The translations under genes and the position numbers were made by a program. The notes beneath the pieces were generated by a model. It saw only the letters and a list, made by a program, of their open reading frames with translations, was not told the origin of the DNA and searched no databases. From Xylogone sp. PMI_703 (taxonomy: Eukaryota; Ascomycota; Leotiomycetes), in the NCBI GenBank assembly GCA_021399445.1, contig JAJTUQ010000006.1:3720001-3784000 (forward strand): DNA of 64,000 bases. The letters are read 5' to 3'. Below, one piece after another: positions 55,044 through 64,000 of the stretch. Numbering within the stretch: position 1 is the stretch's first letter; each line of letters begins with the position of its first letter.

Positions 55044-57523
55044 CTAAGTACCGCCATCAGTATATGAAGGCACTTCCCCGACGCCAAACGGTATTGTAAC
55101 AAATGGATCAAGAAATTGAGCACACCATGCCATAGGATCAGAGAGCTCGCCAGGCCACTCGACTCCGTTATGCCTTGTATTATAAATCAGCGCTTGTTCA
55201 AAAGAATTATTGTTCGGGCTGCCTTTAGATAGCGGAATATCAGCAGCATTATTGCAGATTAAAGTAGGGTCCCTGCTCTGAATTGGCGGGATATGTGCCC
55301 GTTTAAGACCTTCCATCATGTCTCTCGCGCGTCGAGCAGCATCTGAATTAACGCTCAGAGCATCGAATATGGTGAGGCAAGTCTCTGCATCTTCGTCAAG
55401 CGCTTGAGATCGAATCAGATAGTCAGGCTGATCAGGCTCCATACATGCACGAGCCACAAGAAGAACAGAACTAGCGCAAAGGAGACATGAGATCATTTGC
55501 CACCAAGGAAAGTCATGAACCAAACTCTTCTCGTCTGTTACGTTATGTAACAAATGGGCCGTTTGTTGAGCCTCAAAGACACATATCCTTTCTAATGCTG
55601 TAACTTGATCCCGTGCTCGTTCGACCAGAGCCATCAGAGGCGGATTATGCTTCTGCAGCCATGATAGGCATAAATATGGCCTGTGCATAAGAGTACGAAG
55701 ATGGTGGAATTTTATAGCGAGCATATTTCGCTTGGTACATCAGTTCAGTCTCTCAGTCTGGACACTCTTTGAAAGACTTACTTGTCGTTTGAATATCATG
55801 GACTTTTCAAACGTATGACCGAGATCAAAACGAAGATGCCGCGGAAGCTCAAGCTTCCACTCTGTTAGTCTCCCATCCAGAGTCGCAGTGCATAGAAGCA
55901 TCTGATCCGGATCATCAACGACTTGTGAAGGCCTATAAAGATTGCTAATAACTTGACCTAAAATCTGGGAAAATTTTATCACCGAAGTGAAATAGTGTAG
56001 TGGCGATGGTTTACCATCAAGCAAGGATCGTTCGGTTCCACCGTCAAAGAGACACATAGTCTCTAGGGTTTCGGAAGGGAGGTTAACACAATACCCTTCC
56101 TCGTGAATTGCTACAGGACGCCCTAGTTGAAGGGCAAGGAGTCTGTCAAGAACATACATAGAATACCAAGTTCGTCGTTCTGTTTCTTGTTCTCTAGGTG
56201 TTAATCCTGTCAAAGGCTGTTTAAGAGAGTCTTCTACGTGAAGGCCAATACTCTGAGCGACCCGGATTGCAAGACCAAGCGTGTTCCAACATCTATAATT
56301 CCGGTTAGTCCAGATTGGAGCTTACAATATGCGTATCTTACCTATCAGTTTGTCCCATAGCAAGAAGAAAGAAACATTGGGCAAGAAGCATTTGAATATT
56401 TTCCAAGGTGCAATCCGTCATCATCGAATGGGAAAGGTACATAGCATGCCCGAAGTAATTTAAATGCGCTCGAAGATTGGTGTTTTCGCATCGGGGAAAC
56501 GAAGTATAATATGCGCCAATGGCAAGAATCGTGTCTAAAACGGTAAGGAATCCATTAGATAAAAATATTTTGAGGGAGGAGAGCTATTACTCATTGCCAC
56601 TCACAGAAAAGAGAAAGCCACGAAGAACTCTCGGCAGTTTCTGCATCACCCGACCAGAATTTCTCGTATCTCTGCATGAATAAGGATTTGTCCACAAACG
56701 GGTAGGCAATGTGTATCGTGAAAAAGTAGATATCAATATAGGCATCCGCAAGCTCCTTAGTTGGCAGATCTGAACGATACTGGTGTGTATCCTGTGGTTC
56801 CAGATGCAGAACTCCCTGGTCATAACTCTGGATATCACTGTCCACTGGACTGCCTGAATAATCCCTATCTCCGAAAATCTTCTTTATAGTATGGAAGAAA
56901 CGAACATCGCTTGCCTCGCCGAGATACCTCTGGCTATTGGTACTGTTACCGTTTAAGAATCGAGGCGGGCCTGCAGTTGGGGAGGTGGTACTAGAAGGTG
57001 ACCGATCTGGAATGTCTATGCCGGGAACATGAGCTTGTAGCTGACGTCGAATGTGAGACAGGTTCACGTCGAGAGCAACTCGGTTGGACTCTGGCAAGTC
57101 AGCAACAATGTTGCCAATCAACTTCTCATAAGACTGAATGGCGAACTGCAATGACCCGAGTTTGGCTGGGGATGATTGAGCACCATCCAGCACAACGGCA
57201 CTGTTGTAGTTGAAACCGTTCAGTGTCTGAGAGCGACTCTTCTTGCCATTGACCCAGGTGCAGACATGGTCGTACCCTTTGCAACGACCACATATTGGAC
57301 GCTTGCCATCGCACTTTCAGAGAATTGCTTAGTCGGAAGTAATTTCAAAAGGGAGTGCAAAGAGCATAGCGATATGACTTCAAGTAAGCGTACAACTACG
57401 TACCTTGGACTTCTGTGACCTACAGTTCTGACACGCTTCAGCCACTCTGCGGCGTTTCAGAGGTGGCTCAGTCAAAGTCCGATCCGGCGAGGCTGACGAG
57501 CTCTTCGCAGCCTGGTCAGACAT
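55044..57523 (-). CDS. Zn(II)2Cys6 transcription factor with full middle-homology domain
   Basis: Five exons are read: 57523-57404, 57313-56605, 56534-56342, 56292-55782 and 55730-55044, giving 739 residues. The zinc cluster spans the first intron: CQNCRSQKSK then CDGKRPICGRCKGYDHVC. A dimerisation-type helix follows, with ESNRVALDVNLSHIRRQLQA. The fungal transcription factor domain (PF04082) covers about 180-520: YIDIYFFTIHIAYPFVDKS, GAYYTSFPRC, NIQMLLAQCFFLLAMGQTDR, CWNTLGLAIRVAQSIGLHVED and ERRTWYSMYVLDRLLALQLGRP. All exon junctions keep frame, including the split TAC codon at the second intron. Targets are unknown. A GTTCCGG triple repeat lies 145-168 bases upstream of its start, which could be a self-regulatory site. 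Confidence 0.9.
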
Positions 57524-58371
57524 GTCGCCCCGGATGCAAAGGTTCAAGTCTTTGCTAATAATTCATAACTCGGATGAGATGGAGTCCTCCACCGGATATT
57601 TTACAGTTCCCGCCGGTGGTGACGTTCGACCATCCGTGGTGTGACGCAGGAGCCCAAATCCACCATCGTTCCGGTCGTTCCGGCCGTTCCGCCACATCCG
57701 GCTCCCATGACCACGCCTAATCCAAACAACATCACAAAACACAAAAGTCGACAGTTTTGGAGTGTCATAACATAGAACACGCGAATAGAGCTGGATGTTA
57801 TGCTGGGAGTGTGCAGGGAAAGAATAATCCTAATTAGAATTGTTCGTATTGAACAGCTCTCCATAAGCTTGTATCGAGACCATGCATGCTACAACTACCG
57901 CGAACAGCCCAGGAAAACGGAATGAGCGTGATACATTTATTCTAAAAGCCAAATCAATCTTATTATATAACAATGTCGACTGAGAAACGTTTATTTGCAA
58001 ATATATATTGCCCAGTACTTTTTGTTTGAACAGTTTCATTTATATAAGAGGAATATATTTTCAGTTTTCGCGAAACCAAATTTCATACCTTCAACATGAA
58101 TTTCATGCTCAAGAATATCGAATTGAATCAGTGCCTCCAATATTAGTGCAAGTATCACTTCACGGAATCTCATACCTATGGATATATATTCGTTAAAACC
58201 ATAAAGGGACCAAAGTTCAAGTAGTTAAAAGAGAGAAAAGAATTTGAATAAGCCAAAATTTTCCTTCACAATTCCTTTCCTGGTCCACCAGCTCCATAAG
58301 AATAAGCAACCAATTGCCACTTTAATCTTCGTGATATTCCCGACAATAAACGTCAGAAGGAGCATAGAATT
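57524..58371. promoter_or_regulatory. Regulator promoter and acetate-carrier 3' region
   Basis: The half near the regulator is GC-rich and includes the GTTCCGG repeat. The half from about 57950 to 58250 is AT-rich. No gene is seen. Confidence 0.45.
57668..57691. repeat. Triple 9-base GTTCCGG repeat
   Basis: GTTCCG occurs at 57668, 57677 and 57686, an exact nine-base period (GTTCCGGTC, GTTCCGGCC, GTTCCG). It lies upstream of the regulator gene. CGG triplets of this spacing may bind a zinc-cluster protein; this is inference. Confidence 0.45.
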
Positions 58372-59213
58372 TCAAACCTCGTCCTGCGCTACTCTGGTAT
58401 GTTCGTGGTGTGGAATTCCACCAAGCGGAAAACGCACAAAAGTTGTTTCCTCAATCATTAACCCGGAACCACCAGCATAAAAAGCAATAAAGGCGCATAT
58501 AATTGTGAATGCACCACCAGCCTTGTTGACACGGATACTTGCAGTTGGATGTTCAGTCGATATGAATTGAGCGATTGATAAGAACAAGAAAGCAAGAACC
58601 AAAAAGAAAAATACTCCAATAATGGTCCAGTTAGTCCTCAAAGCAGCGACCAGGAATATAAATGTAAGAAAGCACCATAAAATAAGATAAATGCCCAGAG
58701 CAAAGGAATATGCTCGTGCATCTCCCTTGTAGGCGCCTTGGATGTCCAGAGAGGGTATCAAGAACATTGCAAAGCTAAGCCAGAACGCACCATAGCAGCA
58801 ATGAACAGTGGTTCCGAACGTGTTCCCAACACGGAACTCCATGATGCCAGCTACAAACTGTGCAAAGCCTCCCATGAAGATGGCCAGGCCAAACACAGCT
58901 TGATCTGGACCGACATCGCCCTCTGGGTTCGAGTGTGGCAGCCTGAGATACCCATTAGCATATGTATACCAGATACGTAAAGGCTAACTTACCCTGCTCC
59001 ACACTGATAGAGACCAAGCACGAAAGTTGTCAGAGCAAAGCCGATAAGGCCTAAAGGACCAGGATTTGCAAGCTTCGCAAAAGGAGGAACAGGTACTTGG
59101 GAGATAGTGGTCACCTGCTGGCGATGCTTAGGGACACGACCACTCCCGTCTGCTCCGTTGATTTGTTCGTGATCCTGCACACCAGGTGCATTGACTTCTT
59201 CCGGTGCTGCCAT
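58372..59213 (-). CDS. Acetate/succinate transporter, Gpr1/Fun34/YaaH family
   Basis: Two exons, 59213-58993 and 58942-58372, with a 50-base intron, give 263 residues. The family signature NPGPLGLIGFALTTFVLGLYQ starts at about residue 50, just before the first of six helices. Further marks are FGLAIFMGGFAQFVAGIMEF and GNTFGTTVHCCYGAFWLSFA. These proteins, such as Ato1 and AcpA, carry acetate and related short acids with protons across the plasma membrane; they are often induced by acetate and stress. The C-terminal helix segment is followed by a short cytosolic tail. Length is a little short of the usual ~280. All core motifs are present, so it is likely active. Confidence 0.93.
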
Positions 59214-60220
59214 TGCTTTGTGAGGACTCCAGTTGTATTGGATGTGGTCTTCAAAACTAGCAGATGAGTTATGGGCACATGGGGAACTCTGAGAGATGAG
59301 ATGGGGATGACGGCTCTCTAAAAAGCCGGGAGTATTCCGTACGCCCGATCAAAGAGAGAAGCATAATCTCTATGGCGGGGTATGATGTACATTACTTAAT
59401 TTAAAAAAAAGAGAGATCGCCAGTTTCGGGACATCTGGATGGGTGGAAGTGTTGTCATGGATAATCGATTTGAGCTGTGTGCGCTGGGTTTCATGGCACG
59501 AATTAATTTTCTGTCTCCGATTTGTCACACATATTGACTCACTCTCCAGTTGAGCCAGTAAGAGCTCTAACCATTGTCTGGACTGAGAATGACCGTCTGT
59601 TCTTGGATCTGATATGTTGTTTGTAGTAATAATGTAGTATCCTGCCAATATGCCCCAGTCTCGTATATATATTATCGGACTTTCATTACATATCAACACC
59701 TCCAGGGAGTCAGTGTACGCAATGATACAAAGTGCTTGATAAAATTACTTTCTTTCCAATGCTGTCTAGCATGTCTAGCAAGCCCTTATTTACTCTTCTG
59801 CCTACACCTCGAAATAGGTATATAGAGTATATGATAACAGGAGCTTGATACCTTTAAAAATAGAGTGCTTACAGAATCTGCATTCAATTAAGATAGACAT
59901 AACGCATGTTTTACATAAACCGACCCTGGACATTGTTTCATCATCGTCTTCCGCGTAAATGGGGAGAAATCTTGATTCGGCATACATTCGGGTTGAGCGG
60001 TTATGACGGGAACGCAGCGCTGCTACATGGTCCAGATGCTTGTAATCTCCAGCTAATATGCGTGTGACTTCATTTGAACAGGATGTGACTGGCTGGATGC
60101 AAACTATCGGTGTACGGTAGGGAATCGGCGGGAACGAGCTATATCACTTTGGAGAGGCTATGTGAAGCTTTTGATGCAGTTCTTCATTCGTTACAATGTA
60201 TCACGGCATAGTCTGCCAGG
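59214..60220. other. Divergent spacer, acetate carrier and arrestin-like gene
   Basis: This is about 1 kb between divergent starts. A poly-A run at 59400-59410 and TATATATATT near 59663 are seen. A 109-codon minus frame (59370-59699) has no domain. No RNA gene is recognised. Confidence 0.4.
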
Positions 60221-61649
60221 ATGGAACAGCAACCCACTCCGCCGATGAAAATTAGAATAATCCTCCCCGAAGATATTGATCCGGCAAAATCGAATCTTGA
60301 TCCCCCAGTGAGACACTGTGGGGACAAAATTGAAGGATACCTAGAAGTGACTACCTGCAGGGACCTAGAATTTGATATTGATCTTGGTTTTGAAGGCTAG
60401 TTATTACCTTTACCTTAACATACGGCCAATTAAAGCTTAATACAGGTGTGGCAAGGACCTGGATATCAGCATCGGATAATCTTCAGGATGCCTCATTTTT
60501 GCCATCTACAGCGGAAATACTAGTAAGCGGATCTATCCACGGCTCTAAGGCGCTTCTAAGCTCACAGTCTAGCAGTTTCTAGATGAGAATCAGAAGCTGT
60601 CTCCTAATGGCTCAAGGAAAACTTACGATGGTGATCTGTGTATTCATCACATACCGTTCCTATTCATAATCCCCCATGAGTTGATCTCAGGCCAATCAGA
60701 TCTTCATCCATCATTTCTCAAATTATGCCCAACAACCAAGGAAGGACTAGAGTTATGGTGGCCTTTGACACGGAAGAGATATCGACAACCGATGATCGTA
60801 TATATGATAAGAGTGAAGAGTATCAGATCAGATAAACCCATAGGGAATGTTGTAAATGTGACGGAGAAAAGAGAGATTACTGTGATGCCATTCACGGCAA
60901 CATCGCCGCCAGTCGTGATGGACTCATTTCCTGGAGAATATATATCTAGCGCAACAACGACTCTTAAACGATACAGATGGAGACAGTCACTTGGTACACT
61001 TAAGGTCTCAGCAGCAGAACCTCCACCACTGAATATTTTATCCCACAGTCCAAAGCAATCTACCACCCTCGTTTTAAGCATCATTTTCGAACCAAATGGC
61101 GTACGTGGATATGAAAGACCCGATTCCCGTTGGATATTCATTGTTACACAGCAATTACGAATTAGAACATTCTACTCTACCCGTAAGTTAGAACGAGTTC
61201 CAACGGCTTCTACGTCCAAAAGAGACCCATTTCTCAGATTTGTCGAGAGGAAGCGGCCATCGGAAACTCGAGAGTATGATAAAATTGTTTGGAGAAAAGA
61301 ATACGATTCGCCTTGGTTAGGACGGTCATATATGAACAGCACATGGTTCTCAACGAACATAACTGTTCCTATCGTTGCTTCTAAGTCATTGCTACCCACG
61401 TTTCTTAACCCATTGGCTTCCAGGAGATATGCGGTGGTAATCCAACTAAGCATCAAAGGTTTATCCAACAAAACAATGGACTTAGTCTTACCAATCCAGG
61501 TTATATATTGGCCCTTGCAAGCTATAGATCGAGGTGCTGATGAGTATGGTGCCACAGAACTCCCAGCTGACGCTTCAATGTATGTTGCCATAGCGGTATG
61601 GCCTCTCCAGATACCGCTAACCAAGTTCACAGGTCGTTCGAACCAATAA
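60221..61649 (+). CDS. Arrestin-like domain protein
   Basis: Three exons, 60221-60395, 60446-60522 and 60573-61649, give 442 residues. The N-terminal arrestin fold reads KIRIILPEDI, then GDKIEGYLEVTTCRDLEFDI and FEGVARTWIS, which in arrestins are the first beta strands; the phrase FIIPHELISGQ and later GEYISSATTTLKRYRW also fit fungal arrestin-like proteins. Such proteins, when they have PY motifs, recruit Rsp5-type ligases to permeases; no clear PPxY is seen here. The first intron has the donor GCTAGT, a GC-AG intron, to keep GFEGVARTW. An alternative canonical donor (GTTTTG, nine bases upstream) also keeps frame but drops Phe-Glu-Gly. The second intron is GTAAGC...CTAG, 50 bases. Fold assignment is fairly firm; role unknown. 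Confidence 0.72.
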
Positions 61650-61883
61650 GTGGACTACCGCCAGCATACGAGTAGTTGATACGCAGAAACATGTAAATTT
61701 TTTGGTACTACGAGTTCCTCTCTAGGAATATTGCATATTGGTGGCGTAAACGTGATTCCAGTTCTATAATGGGAAGCATCAGAGATACCATAGACTTTGT
61801 TATTATAATCTTTTATTAAAATTGATCTATAATCATCCTGAGGACCTCTATTCCTACTCTATAAAGATATATCTATAGCGCTA

Positions 61884-63500
61884 TTATGCAGAACATACAG
61901 ATGCTGAAGCTCCAACCGACCAGATCAAACTGCCAATTATTATTACCAAAATAGCCATCCCCGATACTACACTAACGCCACCATAAATATATGCATGTCT
62001 CCTCCTCAAGCTAGTTAATTCAAGTACCCAAGTACTGATAGTCGTCAAGCATCCACAGAATCCATCTTGAATCCCCTGTAAAACCTGACAGCCTACGAGC
62101 CCACCGCCAATACTCCCTCCAGCAGTATGAAGTGATGAATGCTGCAAGTCCCAGCACATGCCTAAGATGGCTGTACCTAGTATGTTGACGGTGAATGTAC
62201 CGAGGGGAAATCCCGCAATGAAACTATTCATCCAGATTGAAAGATAGAAACGCATGACGCATCCTAGTGGTGAGAATACAATAGCAAATAGCGCCTCACC
62301 ACGCCATGTCTCTCCATGATCCCCCGTTCCCCAGTTACGATCCGGTGGCCATATTACCATTAAAACAGAGCCGAGCCAGAGACCCCAGGAGAATACTGCA
62401 GCACATCTATCGAAATTCCTCCGGGTGAGGAATCTTGGCAGCGGAGGAGTGAATTTCTCAACGCCAATGGCAAGATGTGCTCCAAATTTCAATCCTGAGA
62501 GACAGATTGATACAGTCATAATAATTACTGCGACGAGTGCCATGAAACTATGTCCGCCATTTCGGGAAGGCGTACTTGAATCTGGAATATGAACCGCAGA
62601 GGGGAGATTGGCAAGCTCAAAAAAGACGTCACGAATAAAGGAAGAAAATGATGTGAATGAGCCGCAGAATCCTGTGGTTAACCCAATATATAAAGGTATG
62701 GTCTTCTTCATTGCTGTGTGCGCTTTGAGAAGCTCCACTCTATCCTTCTCAGGATCTGCGTCGTTGGATATATGGGGATGCGAGCCCTCAATACCACCAA
62801 CGGTTTCTTGGCTCCCTTCCGAATCTTCTGTGCTCTGACTATCTGTGGCATTGTTGTTCCAGACTTTCCTATGCTCATGGAAGAGTCTTCGATCCTCACT
62901 GAGAAACCCCATGATCACACTCCCGCCTACATTTGCCCAAAGTTCGCTAGTAGTGACGGGGCTTCCAGGATACGCTGTGATTGCTTGAAGACCAAGTCGT
63001 GCAAGAGTCCCACATATCGAAAAAGAGATCAAATATGATATGGTATAAAACTCTGTTTCAATCTTTGAGGCTCTTTCTACTCCTTTTTCTTGCAACACTG
63101 TCCCGGCTACATCTGCTCGAGATTCCTTGATCCCACCCTGCGCTGCTGCTTCTCGATATGCTTCTTCTGTAGAGCGTCGCTCCTCAAGGTACTCTTGTCG
63201 ATAGATATGATGTTCGTGTGGATTCTGAACAGGCGAGGTCGAAGCCAATTCATCTAATCTGATAAATTCGTCTGGAATGTTGTAGTTATCAGAAGAATCT
63301 GGTTCGTCTTGAGACGGCATTGGGTCTCTCTTGTAGTTCGATGTCTCAGTCTGAGGTTCTTGTATGTGTGAAGGATTTGACAACAGCCTCGATGAAGACT
63401 TCTTTGACCGCCCAAGCAGCCGTGGTACATTCGATGATGACTGGGTCATGTTCGCGCTCTTGTTTGGCCTGGGCTCTTGGTACGTGGCGGCTGGAATCAT
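61884..63500 (-). CDS. FEX1: Fluoride exporter, CrcB/FEX type
   Basis: This is a single-exon gene of 538 residues (a start at codon 18, 63449, is also possible). A ~140-residue polar N-terminus precedes two CrcB-like halves, as in eukaryotic FEX proteins. First half: ICGTLARLGLQAI, LWANVGGSVIMGFL and GFCGSFTSFSSF. Second half: FSPLGCVMRFYLS, FPLGTFTVNILGTAILG and GFCGCLTTISTW. These match the channel's phenylalanine and Ser/Thr-lined pore motifs. The protein exports fluoride ion across the plasma membrane and protects the cell. A highly charged loop lies between the helices of the first half (about 205-260). It is otherwise a normal, complete member. The symbol is used by family, not by proof of orthology. 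Confidence 0.9.
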   Translation of the reverse strand: MIPAATYQEPRPNKSANMTQSSSNVPRLLGRSKKSSSRLLSNPSHIQEPQTETSNYKRDPMPSQDEPDSSDNYNIPDEFIRLDELASTSPVQNPHEHHIYRQEYLEERRSTEEAYREAAAQGGIKESRADVAGTVLQEKGVERASKIETEFYTISYLISFSICGTLARLGLQAITAYPGSPVTTSELWANVGGSVIMGFLSEDRRLFHEHRKVWNNNATDSQSTEDSEGSQETVGGIEGSHPHISNDADPEKDRVELLKAHTAMKKTIPLYIGLTTGFCGSFTSFSSFIRDVFFELANLPSAVHIPDSSTPSRNGGHSFMALVAVIIMTVSICLSGLKFGAHLAIGVEKFTPPLPRFLTRRNFDRCAAVFSWGLWLGSVLMVIWPPDRNWGTGDHGETWRGEALFAIVFSPLGCVMRFYLSIWMNSFIAGFPLGTFTVNILGTAILGMCWDLQHSSLHTAGGSIGGGLVGCQVLQGIQDGFCGCLTTISTWVLELTSLRRRHAYIYGGVSVVSGMAILVIIIGSLIWSVGASASVCSA

Positions 63501-64000
63501 TTACAGGAATTGTATATACATCGAAAGTGGAAGGAATAAAAGTAAGCTAATTTGTAAGAGGTGCTCTTTTTGGGAAGTATAATTGGGGGCCTCGGTGCCT
63601 GCTGAGGGCGGAGGGTGGTAGCTGTAGAGGAAGATTAGACCAATGTCGCTTCTACCGGTTGCGACGGAACTGCACCGGATCAACATGCCCTGATCAGGAA
63701 GACGGTGAAAGGTAGACAAAAAGATTTATTGATAGGCAGTAGGTCAGACTACGCCATACCTATAGGCTACTTAAACACCAATATGTCACATCTCCGTGAA
63801 TCTATCACTAAGTTTCCCGCGCCTAGCACTGTGGAAATAATGTACACCACAAAATCTAGGTCTCTTCGCCATTGAGTCCGAGGCAGTCTCACAAGGCCTT
63901 AAATATTCAACTTTCACCTGTCCCAGACCACTATTCATCCGCAACGGGCGCTGATGACCAATCTTCAGAGTAACCAAGGTGAGAGTTGCTGTCGAAGGTA
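63501..64000. other. Right edge, promoter of the fluoride exporter
   Basis: It contains the exporter's upstream region. Short frames near 63786-63977 have no motif. No further gene is recognised up to the edge. Confidence 0.4.

Noticed and set aside
60704..61630. Minus-strand frames of 145 and 152 codons
   Set aside because: Both are shadows of the arrestin-like gene, whose frame is continuous and family-like.

Overview
The window is filamentous ascomycete (Pezizomycotina) nuclear DNA, most likely accessory or subtelomere-like sequence. Most genes carry short GT-AG introns of about 45-90 bases. The families present are typical moulds' families: HET-domain proteins, Zn(II)2Cys6 regulators, DHA2 and other MFS carriers, a P450, a DUF3328/UstYa protein, a GH11-CBM1 xylanase, a fungal tannase, a Gpr1/Fun34 acetate carrier and a FEX fluoride channel. 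A eurotiomycete is a guess I cannot prove. Intron-exon models below were read by hand from reading frame, splice signals and family motifs.

Left edge (1-1.5 kb): the start of a DUF3328/UstYa-type oxidase gene lies next to a small gene that reads as a precursor of a ribosomally made, Kex2-processed peptide. That gene has a signal peptide followed by three repeats of QTYVAYR, the first three parts being delimited by Lys-Arg. Each QTYVA-Y core is cut by an intron at the same place. Together they look like the edge of a ustiloxin/asperipin-like RiPP cluster that continues to the left; this is the most novel item in the window.

3-16 kb: a BTB/POZ gene sits divergent to a HET-domain gene carrying one in-frame stop. 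Next come a secreted tannase/feruloyl esterase, a gene-poor stretch with a possible cysteine-rich secreted peptide, a secreted Kex2-site protein, and a second HET gene. 16-25 kb: a Zn2Cys6 regulator; a DHA2 exporter divergent from a C2HC+Zn2Cys6 regulator, with two CGG-N9-CCG sites between them; a short relic of a polyketide synthase ketosynthase domain; and a complete saccharopine dehydrogenase (LYS1-type). The exporter, regulator and relic look like the remains of a polyketide cluster.

25-37 kb: a frameshifted gene with an internal repeat, the xylanase, a third HET gene, a P450 with a neighbouring nine-exon Zn2Cys6 regulator, and a GPI-anchored Ser/Thr-rich wall protein. 38-49 kb: a secreted flavin amine oxidase, a monocarboxylate-type MFS carrier divergent from a GST, an alpha/beta hydrolase, and a five-exon amidase divergent from a regulator. 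50-64 kb: an MFS carrier gene with an apparent frameshift, another Zn2Cys6 regulator, an acetate carrier, an arrestin-like protein and the fluoride channel. I found no convincing tRNA, rRNA, transposon or CRISPR array.
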